A DNA stretch of 64,000 nt from the NCBI RefSeq assembly GCF_016801865.2, contig NC_068939.1, forward strand, positions 177,341,292 to 177,405,291. The letters are read 5' to 3'. This DNA is from Culex pipiens pallens. Taxonomy: Eukaryota; Arthropoda; Insecta; Diptera; Culicidae. The notes under the pieces are model-generated. The model searched no databases and was not told where the DNA came from. It saw only the letters and a program-made list of their open reading frames with translations. A program made the translations under genes and the position numbers. The stretch's first letter is position 1; every line of letters begins with the position of its first letter. This document shows positions 21,137-32,654 of the stretch, piece after piece.

Positions 21137-21572
21137 GGACGATGGGGCGGTGAACTAGGGGTGCCATAGATAAGATTCAAAATTTTGATTTCAACTTTTT
21201 AGGCTGGTACAAATTTTATTTAAAGTTTTTGTCTCCCCCCCTTCAAAGTTGGCCCGAAAAATCAGGGGGCCAAAAAATATTTATTTTTTTAAACTTCAAA
21301 ATTTCAATAAAAATTTAAGTACAATCATCTGAAATCAATTTAAAATGCATTCTCCTGCATTAAGAATAATTTTTAGCATGTTTGGGTTGATTTGAAAATC
21401 TTTAGAATTTTTAAAAATTTTCGATGTATATTATAGCAAAAAAATTTTTTTTTTCGCTAAAATATTTGTTTTCGTCAAATCTTACCTTTTTTGAAAACTA
21501 ATGATTGCAAAACAACTGAACTAGTGTTTAATGCATTTTAAAACACCTTTTCCATGCAAATGTTGAAACTAT

Positions 21573-22468
21573 CCCGGGCAGACGGTAATAACAAAATTCA
21601 TGCCATTTCAATAACAAATACTGTTAAAATAACAGAAAGTGTTATGGAATCTTCCTGAAAAATCAATTTTTGCATAAGGGGTTAATAACCCGAGCAGACG
21701 GAAATAACGTGGGAATAACAAGTTTTGATATTGGAAAATACTAGGCCAATAACATTTTATGTTATTTATAACATGTTTTGTTATTCGCCGTTATGATTTT
21801 TTTGTTATTGGATTGTTATTGTAATAACAGACTAATAACATTTTAAGTTATTCTTCGAACAAATCTTTGTTATTATTTTTTGTTATTTTAACAACTAATC
21901 CGATCAACCCAATAACAGTTGGAGTTATTCTTCCATAACAAAAAATGTTATTCCAAAGTTGTTTTGGCTTTCAACCAATATCAGACCAATAACAAATTTT
22001 GTTATGATAACATAAACTGTTATTAAACCCTTATGCAAAAATTGATTTTTCAAGAAAATTCCATAACATTTTCTGTTATTTTAACAGTATTTGTTATTGA
22101 AATGGCATGAACTTTGTTATTACCGTCTGCCCAGGAACAGTTGATGTTTTCATAACAAAATTTGTTATTGGTCTGATATTGGTTGAAAGCCAAAACAACT
22201 TTGGAATAACATTTTTTGTTATGAAAGAATAACTCCAACTGTTATTGGGATGATCGGATTAGTTGTTAAAATAACAAAAAATAAAAACAAACATTTGTTC
22301 GAAGAATAACTAAAAATGTTATAAGTCTGTTATTACAATATCAATCCAATAACAAAAAAATCATAACGACGAATAACAAATCTTGTTATAAATAACATAA
22401 AAAGTTATTGGCCAAGTATTTTCAAATATCAAAAACTGTTATTCCCAAGTTATTTCCGTCTGCTCGGG
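21573..22468. mobile_element. CCCGGGCAGACGG MITE, copy B, split by copy C
   Basis: The parts 21573-21688 and 22136-22468 together make one element, with ends CCCGGGCAGACGGTAATAAC and CCGTCTGCTCGGG. It is interrupted at ...GTTAATAA | AACAGTTG... by copy C. The corresponding uninterrupted site in repeat R is at 36501-36510. Confidence 0.8.
21689..22135. mobile_element. CCCGGGCAGACGG MITE, copy C, nested in copy B
   Basis: A complete 447-bp copy from CCCGAGCAGACGG to CCGTCTGCCCAGG. It is inserted within copy B with AA on each side (21687-21688, 22136-22137). Intact copies read TAATAACAG there, so one AA was duplicated. Its orientation is opposite to that of B. Confidence 0.85.
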
Positions 22469-22871
22469 TGGCTTGTTATTTCAATAATTATATTTTTATT
22501 TCTTTTGTGTTTACCCATTTAAAGATGAAGTTATTCGAAAAAAAATCATTTTTTTTTAAATTGGAAATTTTTGCAAAAAAAAAAACATTTTAAAAAGTTC
22601 GAGAATCCATAAACTTTCTGCACTTTACAAAAAATGACAAAATCAAGATTTTATTTTTGAAAAGGTTTAAACAACTTATTCAAGTCATTTTTCAATTGTT
22701 GATAAGTTTTTTTTATTATTATTTTTTATCAAAAAGAGCATACAACTTAACAAGAGCTTCGAATTAAATTAAAGAGATTCTAACCAATAGCTTCCGTGAC
22801 TTTACGATATTTCAGTGACGCTGTGACACAAACTGCAACATTTAGAGGCTTTATTTTAAGCAATCGCATAA

Positions 22872-23318
22872 CCCGGGCAGACGGTAATAACAAAATTCAT
22901 GCCATTTCAATAACAAATACTGTTAAAATAACAGAATGTGTTATGGAATCTTCATGAAAAATCCATTTTTGCATAAGAGTTTAATAACAGTTTATGTTAT
23001 CATAACAAAATTTGTTATTGGTCTGATTTTGATTGAAAGCCAAAACAACTTTGGAATAACATTTTTTGTTATGGAAGAATACCGCCAACTGTTATTGGGA
23101 TGATCGGATTAGTTGTTAAAATAACAAAAAATAATAACAAAGATTTGTTCGAAGAATAACTAAAAATGTTATTATTCTGTTATTACAATAACAATCCAAT
23201 AACAAAAAAATCATAACGACGAATAACAAATCTTGTTATAAATAACATAAAATGTTATTGGCCTAGTATTTTCAAATATCAAAAAACGTTATTCCCAAGT
23301 TATTTCCGTCTGCTCGGG
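22872..23318. mobile_element. CCCGGGCAGACGG MITE, copy E (intact reference copy)
   Basis: 447 bp between CCCGGGCAGACGG and CCGTCTGCTCGGG, flanked by AA (22870-22871 and 23319-23320). The inside is a lattice of AATAAC and GTTATT words every 10-25 bp. It still has the undisturbed central site (GGATGAT, 23098-23104) that is the retrotransposon target in copy A. Confidence 0.85.
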
Positions 23319-23392
23319 AAACTAATATAAAATTGAAAAAAAAATATTTTTTTTAGAAAAATATAAATTGAAAATACCGAAAAAACATGGAT

Positions 23393-24262
23393 CCCGATCA
23401 GACGAAAATAACTTGGGAATAACATTTTTTGATATTTGAAAACACTAGGCCAATAACATTTTTTGTTATTTATAACAAGATTTGTTATTCGCCGTTATGA
23501 TTTTTTTGTTATTGGATTGTTATTGTAATAACAGACTAATAACATTTTTAGTTATTCTTCGAACAAATCTTTGTTATTATTTTTTGTTATTTTAACCCGG
23601 GCAGACGGTAATAACAAAATTCATGCCATTTCAATAACAAATACTGTTAAAATAACAAAAAGTGTTATGGAATATTCTTGCCAAATCCATTTTTGCATAA
23701 GAGTTTAATAACAGGTTATGTTATCATAACAAAATTTGTTATTTGTCTGATATTGGTTGACAGCCAAAACAACTTTGGAATAACAATTTTTGTTATGGAA
23801 GAATAACTCCAACTGTTATTGGGATGATCGGATTAGTTGTTAAAATAACAAAAAATAATAACAAAGATTTGTTCGAAGAATAACTAAAAATGTTATTAGT
23901 CTGTTATTACAATAACAATCCAATAACAAAAAAAAAATCATAACGGCTAATAACAAATCTTGTTATAAATAACTTAAAATGTTATTGGCCTAGTATTTTC
24001 AAATACGCAAAAATGTTATTCCCACGTTATTTCCGTCTGCTCGGGATCGTCCCAATAAGGAGGTATTCTTCCATAACAAAAAATGTTATTCCAAAGTTGT
24101 TTTGTTTTTCAACCAATATCAGACCAATAACCAATTTTGTTTTGATAACATAAACTCTTATGCAAAAATGAATTTTTCAAGAAGATTCCATAACACTTTT
24201 TGTTATTTTAACAGTATTTGTTATTGAAATGGCATTAATTTTGTTATTACCGTTTGCCCGGG
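23393..24262. mobile_element. CCCGGGCAGACGG MITE, copy F, split by copy G
   Basis: The parts are 23393-23595 and 24046-24262, with ends CCCGATCAGACG and CCGTTTGCCCGGG. Compared with intact copies, about 11 bp around CAACTAATCCG are missing at the junction, so insertion of G was accompanied or followed by a small loss. Confidence 0.75.
23596..24045. mobile_element. CCCGGGCAGACGG MITE, copy G, nested in copy F
   Basis: A complete copy of 450 bp from CCCGGGCAGACGG to CCGTCTGCTCGGG inside copy F. This is the second case of the family inserting into itself within 2 kb. Confidence 0.8.
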
Positions 24263-25019
24263 GAGTTATTTTTGTTTGCAATTTGTGTTTACATTTAAAA
24301 CTATTTAAAACTTTAAAACTTTGTTTGACAATATTTTTGATGTTCAATCCTTTTCTCCCGATTCCAAATTTTGGCTTCTCTTGGCATGGAGAAATTTTCA
24401 TTAAAATCGAAAAATAAACAAAAAGGTGATTTGGGAAAACCTAGAGTTCAACTCATAGAATATATAATTATTTGAAAGTAAACTTTTATGACGTAATTTG
24501 GTGGCTCCACCAATTACGCAGCATTTTTGAACAGGTTTTTTTACTGTAGTAAATTAAGCTTTTGGATTTTTTTTTGTAAATTTTATAAATGAGACAAATG
24601 CTTTTTTTGATTTTTTGAAGTCATTCTACACTTTGTTTTTTTTTAACTCTAGACTTTTTCAAAATTTGAAAATTTTCTGAAATTTCTTGATTTTTAACAA
24701 TTTTTGTAAATCATAAATATGTTTTTTTAACAGTCGACGGAATCGAATAAAAAAAAACATTTTTTTGTGGTATGTATTATTAAATTGATTTTTGTAAATG
24801 CTACAGATTTTATGTTTTATGTTAAATTTTCTGAAGTTTAAAAAATGTTTTTGTATAAATTTTAATTTTAAAAGTAATTAAAGTAGCTTTAGAATTTTTG
24901 GAAGGTCAGTAAAAAAAAGCTGATTTTTAATATTTTTAGTAAATATAATTTTTGAAATCAAAGTACCTAATTAAAAAAACTACAGACACTTTTTAGAATT
25001 TACATTTTTTTTAAATTTT
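24263..25019. other. AT-rich intron, nothing recognised
   Basis: A/T-rich with many homopolymers. I see no coding frame or repeat boundary until the GGGGTCATCCATAAACC motif at 25020. Confidence 0.45.
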
Positions 25020-25609
25020 GGGGTCATCCATAAACCGCGCGGACACTTGAAGGATAGGAAGGGGGGGGGGGGGGGGGTTAGGGGTGATTTCACAATTTTA
25101 AGGTTTCAAAAAATATAATAATTCTTTGCCCTAAGTGGTAACTTTTGTCCCCGATCACGAATCCGAGGTCCGTTTTTTGATATCTCGTGACGGACGGGCG
25201 GTACGACCCCCTCCATTTTTGAACATGCGAAAAAAGAGGTGTTTTTCAATAATTTGCAGCTTCAAAAGGTGATAAGATAGAAATTTGGTGTCAAAAGGAC
25301 TTTTATGTAAAATTAGACGCCCGAATTCCGAAAAAAACGTATTTTTCATCGAAAAAAACACTAAAAAAGTTTTAAAAATTCTCCCATTTTCCGTTACTCG
25401 ACTGTAAAAATTTTGGAACATGTCATTTTATGGATAGTTTAATGTACTTTTCGAATCTACATTGACCCAGAAGGGTAATTTTTTCATTTAGAACAAAATT
25501 TTTCATTTTAAAATTTCGTGTTTTTTCTTACTTTGCAGGGTTATTTTTTAGAGTGTTATATTGTTCTACAAAGTTGTAGAGCAGACTATTACAAAAATTT
25601 TGATATGCA

Positions 25610-27972
25610 CAAGGGTTTCCAGCAAGGCCTCAGACTGGCAAGTAATTAATAATTACTTTGATTTTTAGCTGGTAATTAGGTAATTTTTTAATTACTTAGT
25701 AATTCATGGTAATTAGAGTAATTTAAGGTAATTAATTGGTAATTAAAGTAATTTTTGAGTAATTAAAGCAATTGATTTTTATTTAACAAAAAATATTAGA
25801 AAATTATTTTATTAATTTCAAATAAGAGTGAAACAAAAAGATTAAAAAATACTGGTTCTGTATGTAGAAGGCCTTATTCACCATAGTTCTTTCCTAAAAT
25901 TTATTTTTATCATGTTGTTTATCGAAGCTGATTAACAACAAAAGGCAACGCCATTATATATTACCCAGTGAAAAATGTTTTGTGAATCCGAAATCTATTC
26001 ATTTTTATTAAATAAATATATATTAACATATTTTTATAAATTATGTTTTCATTTTGCAAGAACTACATTAGAATTGTTTAATTTTTTATGCTTTTTCTTC
26101 TAATAGGCAGTCAAAGTTATTTGAAGTTTATGTGGATCAAATATTTAAAACCAAAATGTACTTAATTACCATTGATAAAAACAAAGTTTTAATGTGATAG
26201 CCATTTAAAAACCAATAAAAATATTGTTTTTATATTTTTTCATAATCTGCAGAAATTGATAGTCCTGTAATATCTCTCTAATAAGAGCTAAGCTATTTTC
26301 CCGAAAAATTTCCAAATATTTCTGAGACAAATGTTTCAATGTTAAAAATCAAACTCAGTGAAATTAAAATCGACTAATATTCAGATGCAGAAATTAAATC
26401 CAATGTAAATGTCACATTTCACATTATCCGTATTTTCAGTAACGGATTTTTTTAATTTGCTTGAAAAAAAAAACAAGTTATGTCAAACCAATGTTTGAAA
26501 AACATTTTAAAACTTAAGGGGTTACATACATGTAAATCGGTAAAAATGTCAGAGGGAAGTTTGAGCACACACTTAAACTTTTTTCAAAATCTGTTTTCAG
26601 GCCATTAAAATATACATTTTCATCTATTAACAAAACAAATTTGAAGACATTTGGTTGTGTCATTGTCGAGTTATACCTATTTGAAGTTAGCAGTTTCAAA
26701 AAACGGGTGCCACGATATCTCAACATTGCTTCGACCAAATCGGCTCAAAATTTTTGTGAAGATTCGTTCAACCGGTCCCGTGTGCATGACGAAGGCCGAT
26801 TTTCAAATAGTTTATTTTAAAAAGAGATAAAAATATCTTTCTGATTGTCATATAAAAAAACACCAGTTTTGATTTTTGTATTTTTTGAAAATTCAAAATT
26901 TCAAAATCGGGCTTCGTCATGCACACGGGATATGTCTTGGGAGTGTTTAGAGAAAAACGCTTACAAAGTTTAACAGTTTGCTATGCGCATGGCAAAATTC
27001 TGAGCTTATATCGTCTCTAACTCAGTTAAATCATGAAATATCTTCATTAAACTTTCAGGAGTTATTGAAATACATCTTTCAAGAGGATTTAATCAATTTT
27101 CTGTAATATGAAATTTTGTGATTTTCTACATGTATGTAACCGCTTAACGTTATTTTGATGAATTTCACAATTTTCATGAAGAGCCGCTTCAAATATTTGT
27201 CAAAGTTTATGTTTGGATCGAAAAATCAGGGGGCCTTTTTTAAACAACTTTTATATTTTAATGGCATTTGAATTGCAATAAACTGAAAGCAATTTTAAAT
27301 TATTAATTAATTATATTAAAATTCATATATTGAAGTAAAACAATACAGTAGTTTTTGAGCTTTTATGACAAACACAACTTCAAAAAACGTAAGTCAACTT
27401 AAATAATCTTCTTTTGCACTTGATTGATAAGGGTTCGGATGACTGAAACGTGAAATATAATGGAATTTCGAATCAGATAATGAAAAGGTTAAATTGGCCT
27501 TAAAACAAATATTACTGTTCATATCAATTGAGCTACTTATTTTTCACATGAAAATGGTATAATTAAATACTAATGTCAATTTTATAATAAAATAAAACAA
27601 TTCCTTATTTCAAACCAATTAACTCGCTGTAGGATATTATGTAAACATCACCCATAGTTTCAGCGCCCTCTAGTGGGGGTATATTTGACGTTTGATCGCC
27701 TATAGTTATTTTCAATAAAAATTTTACGCAAAATTCACAATATCCAGATTGGTACAAAAAAATAAACAGCATAATTTTTGAAAGAGCTATCGAATGAGCT
27801 ATTTATAAATAATTTAGTTTAGTACCTTAGAAATGAATACTTAAATTTAAATTAAATGTTTTTATCGCAGTGAAAAGTAATTAGGTAATTTATGTAATTA
27901 ATCATTTTGGACCAGTAATTTGAGTAATTAATTGGCAGACTGGCAAGTAATAAACGCTTCTGGAAACCCTTG
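25610..27972. mobile_element. hAT-like non-autonomous element with 8-bp TSD
   Basis: The terminal inverted repeats are CAAGGGTTTCCAG and CTGGAAACCCTTG. GATATGCA is repeated directly at 25602-25609 and 27973-27980. An 8-bp duplication and CA(A/G)GG-type ends are standard for the hAT superfamily. Both subterminal zones are crowded with GTAATTA and TAATTAC words (25640-25775, 27880-27950), the kind of short repeats hAT transposases bind. No transposase frame is present in its 2.36 kb. A TTAA element is inserted within it at 26518-27143. Confidence 0.85.
26518..27143. mobile_element. TTAA-flanked MITE nested in the hAT element
   Basis: The ends GGGGTTACATACATGTA and TACATGTATGTAACCGC are inverted, with TTAA at 26514-26517 and 27144-27147. 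Inside, CCCGTGTGCATGACGAAG near 26777 pairs with its complement near 26913. It is a non-coding piggyBac-type MITE. Confidence 0.8.
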
Positions 27973-28250
27973 GATATGCAGACATAAGGGGTTTGCTTAA
28001 AAACGTCACGAGTTATCGTGATTTTACGAAAAAAAAGTCCCTTTGACACCAAATTTCTATCTCATCACCGTTTCAGGCTGCAAATTATTGAAAAACACCT
28101 CTTTTTTCGCATGTTAAAAATGGAAGGGGTCGTACCGCCCCTCCGTCACGAGATATCAAAAAACGGATTCGTGATCAGGGACAAAAGTTGCCCCTTAGGA
28201 CAAAGTTTCACGCAAATCGAAGAGGGGTCGGGGCAACTTTTCCCGATTTC

Positions 28251-30118
28251 GTGTGAGTTGGTAGAGAATTACCCAAATGATGTTTAATGTTTATTGTTTC
28301 CTTTATGAATTACCCGCATTAGAAAAAAAAATTGACACAAATTGTGTTAAAATTTTACTAAAATAAATCATCCTCAAAACCTTTAAAAATTTAATTCTTT
28401 TCCTCAAGGAAGTTGCAATAATAAAATATAAATATCTCTGTAAATAACTGAAAAATCCTATAACAATTTTCTTTTCATGAGTGAAATATTACACTTTTAA
28501 ATTAAACAAGAGGATCATTTTCTGAATTAACTATTATTTGAATGATTTTAAATTTGTTTTTTGACTTATTTAATCTTTTTATTTGAAAATTAACCTTACC
28601 TGATGAACAATCAATGAACCAATTACATCTATATATATAAAAAATTTCGACGGTTTTGTTCGAACGCGAATCAATTCAACACGGAACGTCGGATCGAGGT
28701 GCTCTTTGTTGCGTTGGGTTCGTATAAGTTCAAGGAAGGTTCTTACGCCAAAAAGTTACAACTTTGGCCACTCTGGAACCGATTCCGGAAAATCTGTAGA
28801 TTATATGGGAAAAGTTACGTAAAATCAAATTTTGATCACAGGAGGCTGAATAAGCAAACAAGCTAAAAACGTCAACAAAACAACAAATTACAAAACGAAG
28901 TTTGTTGGGTAAGGCTTGTTATTTTATATAATTTCTGCTTTATATTTTTCTACGAATGTATATTTTTTACCCAGGAAAAATATATGGTAAAATAAATAAG
29001 TTCAAATTAAGGTTGAAAACCCGCTTATTAGCTTTTTTTGTTTGTCTTTTCTCCTTAAAACTCGACTTAATAAAAAAAACAGAAAAAAGTCATACCGTAA
29101 ATGTTTAAACAATAGTTTTAAATTAACTTGAAACCTTATTTCACCGTTCACAGTACAATTTCTTAGAAAATATTCCAGACCAAAAAAATTGCAGCAAACT
29201 GCAATGGAAAAAAATAAATAAAATATGACAATTCTTGCAAAAAAAGACTTTGGTGGGGTGAAAAAAAACGCCATGTAAATTTTATTACAGACATTGAGTC
29301 CTAAAATTAAGTTTATAATGCTGATTCTATTGTTCTCAACGATAAAGCTTATTTTTCTATGCGCAATGTCACTTTGTACGACCACAAAGAGTTTAAAATT
29401 GATTTTTAACTCAAATTTGAAAAAAATAGCATTGGGTCTTTTATGACAAAAAACTAATTTCTTTGTCAGCTTGTTCAATGGGGACTATAGTTGATCCATC
29501 GTTTATTGTCCTCTTTTTTGCATTGAAATAAAAAATATTATCAGAAACAATGTTTAAGGTTGTTTAAAAAATATACTTCAAAAATTACAAAGAGCTCTAG
29601 GCTTATTTTTGATGATGATTTAAATAAATTGAAATGATGGTTCTCTCAATTTTAATTTTTTAAATAATCTAATTTAGTATGGAAAGTATGTTGTTTGAAA
29701 AGTTGCTTTGATGTTTGTTAAGCTTCAATATTATCAAGAAAATTGGATTAAAAATTCAAGGCTGAACCGTAAAAATGTATAGCTTATTTGTTTATAATGT
29801 TTGTAATATTAGATTTTTTTTTAATAATTTGGTTTAAATTCAGAGTATCCTTAGTGTTTTTTGACGTAAACATAGTATGACTTTTTTTTTGCAAAAGTTA
29901 AAAGTATTTTTGAAAACTTGAATAATCAATACTTAACAAATAGGAATCCCAATCCCCAGATGACATTTTTTACCAGCAGTTCACGCAGATCATGCGTTCC
30001 TTCGCTGATGACCGTCGCCCCCTGATTTGTCGCTTGGTAACGTCAATAGAACCCAGTTTGAACCAAGCAAAAAAAGAAGAAAAAAACCCCAGAACCTGTC
30101 CCTCTCGTCAATAATTAC
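28251..30118. other. intron sequence; possible Helitron end at 28629
   Basis: Mostly A/T-rich with no gene. At 28629 the run TCTATATATATAAAAAA, followed by TTCGACGGTTTTGTTCG, resembles the 5' end of insect Helitrons (TC start, AT-rich head). I could not find the matching CTAG-type hairpin end, so this is only a possibility. The short frame at 29002-29478 on the minus strand has no recognisable domain. Confidence 0.35.
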
Positions 30119-30372
30119 CTCGACTGGACCCGGGCCTCGTACTGCTGGTCCGGCTCGAGCGCCCGCAGCATGTAGCTCATGCCCTGGGTGTAGTGGTGGG
30201 AGTACGGAAACGCCGGCAGCACCACGTCCCGCCAGTCCGTCTTGGACCACTTGTGGCCGACGCCGTGCACGCTGTGGCTGCTGTATACGCTGTGGCCGAG
30301 GCCGCCACTTCCGACGCCACCGCCGTACGAGTACGAGTCAAACGAGGTTATCTTCCGGTCGTAGTCGAGCAT
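30119..30372 (-). CDS. Klingon-like gene, FnIII middle exon with low-complexity insert
   Basis: The exon starts in phase at the acceptor GGCACAG (MLDYDRKITSFDS...) and ends with the first two bases of a split Arg codon at a GTAATT donor. It encodes 84 residues. The first half is rich in Gly, Ser, Tyr and His (for example GGGVGSGGLGHSVYSSHS), which looks like a flexible loop inserted between FnIII strands. The second half (KWSKTDWRDVVLPAF, then LRALEPDQQYEARVQSR) returns to FnIII core strands. It overlaps high-GC host-type codons. Confidence 0.85.
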
Positions 30373-30904
30373 CTGTGCCGTCCGCGATGATGAATAGGGA
30401 CGCGTGTAATGGTCCGGGGGGCGCCAGCGATGTCATTCCACGGAAACATCCGGACAAAAAATGCAGGACGGAGAGAGAGAGAGAGGGAGAGAAACGAGAT
30501 TGAATTAATTTTGCGTTATTATGACAGGCCAGGTTTTTCCTGGATTAAGGAAATTACGGTTCACATGTCGGTCGGTCGGTTGGTTGGTCCGAACACGGGA
30601 CATGGCATTTGTGCTGTGTGGCAGGACAGCAGGACAAAAACAAGTCGGAAGCCAACGCAACGCACCCACGTCCAGTTGGTTGAACATGATCCGACGGGAT
30701 AGGATTAGGGGGAAACTGCAGATTATGTGGGTCTCCGACAGAATGTTCAGGTTTGTCACGAGGACGAGCCTCTCTCTAGCATATTCCATCGGGAGCAAAA
30801 GTGCACTCACGGTAGAAGGGTTGTAATCTGATTTCGCAAAACCCATCGGAGTCAGGTAATTGAAGGAAATTGAGTGACTTTCGCAAAAAAAGAAGAATAC
30901 TCAC

Positions 30905-31282
30905 ATTTCCGCCCATGTACGTGTGGTGCGACTTCCGGCCGTCCATGTAGATGCCATCGTGGCCCTGCAGGATGTCCCCGTCCACCAGCCGGTAGTACAG
31001 CTTGTACTCCTCGATCGGCGAGTGCGAGTCGGCGATCCAGGAGATGTTGTACCGGTCCTTCCACTGGCTGTTCGGCATCGACCGGAAGACCGCCGCCTTG
31101 GGCCGGCCCGTCAACGTGACCGTTTTCCGCGTCTTGCCCAGCTGGTTGTCCGCGATGCAGCTGTAGTTGCCAAAGTCCTGCGGGTGCACCTTGCGGATGA
31201 TGAGCGTGTGGCGCGCCCCACGACTCTCGATCACGTGCCGCTCCGTCTGGTCGATCTGCATCGTGTCCTTGTGCCACAGTAC
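30905..31282 (-). CDS. Klingon-like gene, exon for end of Ig domain and start of FnIII
   Basis: 126 codons, phase 0 at both ends, acceptor CTGAAG and donor GTGAGT. It begins VLWHKDTMQI with the Ig core Trp, continues through HTLIIRKVHPQDFGNYSC with the D-x-G-x-Y-x-C pattern that closes an Ig domain, and then enters the FnIII domain (YNISWIADSHSPIEEYKLYY). This is the most conserved-looking exon and fixes the family assignment. Confidence 0.9.
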
Positions 31283-31437
31283 CTTCAGCGGGTTTAGGGA
31301 GAGAAGAACAAATCGTACGAAAATAATCGGTGCTGTCAATTCTGCGATTACGCACAATAAAGTATAAAATTTCAAACTTTTTTCATAATGATTTTTCAAA
31401 ATTGGTTCAACTACAAAATCATGACGAAATTACTTAC

Positions 31438-31535
31438 TTCCGGCTGTGACTCGCCATGAACGATGCAGACCAGCATCGCTTCCTGGCCCTCACCAGAGTA
31501 GACTATTGGATTCTCGACGCTTATCTCTGGTGGAT
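31438..31535 (-). CDS. Klingon-like gene, exon for first half of membrane-proximal Ig domain
   Basis: 98 bp. It begins by completing a Tyr codon (T|AT) and reads PPEISVENPIVYSGEGQ, then AMLVCIVHGESQPE with the first Ig cysteine. The acceptor is TTTTCAG and the donor GTAAGT. A 16.5-kb intron lies upstream and a 155-bp intron downstream. Confidence 0.88.
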
Positions 31536-31797
31536 CTGAAAAGAGAAAATAAAAACCATAAAATTTAGTAATAAGCAAAGGTTCAGTAAAATATTATTAA
31601 AAGTTGTTTTCTTATTAAATGATGAATTCAATAGAATTTTCAAGAAGTAGTATCATTTCTACTATTTAGCAATTCCAAACCAGCTTATATCAGTAACCCC
31701 ATACTTCCAATTACAATGCTGTCAAAGGCAAACTTATGGGAAATCGGACGAGCTTTGCGGTAAAAATATTTTTGAGACTGAAAATCTGGTCTCACAT

Positions 31798-32570
31798 ACA
31801 CAGTAAAAAAATCATGGTAAAATTTCATCTAAAAAGGAGTACATCTTTTATGTCAGAAAAAAGCTTTAATTTTACCTCTAATAATGTGTAAATTTACATC
31901 TGGCAGACGCTAGGAAAAAATATCTGTAATCCCAAAAAAATATCAAACCGGCGATTGTTATATCTAGCTCCCAACCCGCACGGCCATCTCGCCACAGTGA
32001 AAACTGGATGATCAAAGCCAATGTAGCTCTATGTGTTCCGTACATTGTATACTGTGTTTACTGCACAGAAAAAAATTGTGTAAATTTGGAAGCTATAATT
32101 TTGGAAGGTTGAATATTACCTCTTTTATGATATAATTTTACCTCAATTTAGACTGAAAAAGTGACATTACACCAGAAAAGTGGTAAAATTAAGCATTTCC
32201 AGAGGTAAAATTACACCTTTTTTCTGACATAAAAGATGTACCCCTTCCCAGATGTAATATTACCATGATTTTTTTTTCTGTGTGCATATAGGGTATATAT
32301 ATACGATATACGAGATACGTGGAGGTACCTCGGCTTTGATCGTAGTGTTTTCACAGCAGCGAGATGGCGGTGCGGGTTGGGGCGCGGACTTGGTAAGCTA
32401 GATATAACTATTGCCGGTTTGATATTATTTTGGGATTACAGATATTTTTTCCTAGCGTCTGCCAGATGTAAATTTACACGTTATTAGAGGTAAAATTAAA
32501 GCTTTTTTCTGACATAAAAGATGTACTCCTTTTTAGATGAAACTTTACCATGATTTTTTTTACTGTGTAT
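31798..32570. mobile_element. hairpin MITE with a related element nested inside
   Basis: Arms at about 31798-31960 and 32425-32570 are near-complements (ACACAGTAAAAAAATCATGG against CCATGATTTTTTTTACTGTG). A second, related unit with CACAGAAAAAAA ends lies inside at about 32066-32285 and repeats the GACATAAAAGATGTA phrase. The flanks are compatible with a TA duplication, but that is weak evidence at this AT content. It is non-coding. Confidence 0.65.
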
Positions 32571-32654
32571 AGAATAGGCTAAAATCACAAAACGTGGTCA
32601 AAATACCTGTTTTTTTGTTTGCAGTATTTGTAGATTCTGCTCGGTTTGTTCTAG

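Larger units (their letters stand above)
21137..22500. repeat. interspersed repeat R, copy 1 (carries MITE B)
   Basis: Sequence from about 21195 (GGTACAAATTTTAT, GTTGGCCCGAAAAATC, GAAAACTAATGATTGCAAAAC) to GTTGAAACTAT at 21572, resuming TGGCTTGTTATT at 22469, matches 36128-36530 in the same order. The second locus has no insertion between GTTGAGACTAT and GGCTTG, so it is an empty-site paralogue for MITE B. Confidence 0.65.
25020..28250. repeat. old inverted repeat split by an hAT element
   Basis: The segment at about 25128-25318 is the diverged complement of about 28022-28208 (for example CGATCACGAATCCG against CGGATTCGTGATC, and AAAAAAGAGGTGTTTTTCAA in both). A third relative is at 45890-45985. 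The hAT-like element at 25610-27972 sits between the arms. The left border carries GGGGTCATCCATAAACCGCG at 25020, like the ends of the TTA-type MITEs near 44.3 kb, but no matching right end was found. Confidence 0.6.

Noticed and set aside
29941..30010. A further exon between 30119 and 19885 of the adhesion gene
   Set aside because: The Arg codon split AG|A joins 30119 directly to 19885 in phase and gives the expected FnIII sequence, so no exon is needed here.
30776..31399. Single 207-residue minus-strand frame as an intact gene
   Set aside because: Its middle is the 30905-31282 exon; the extensions on both sides are intron sequence, as shown by splice sites and phase agreement with neighbours.
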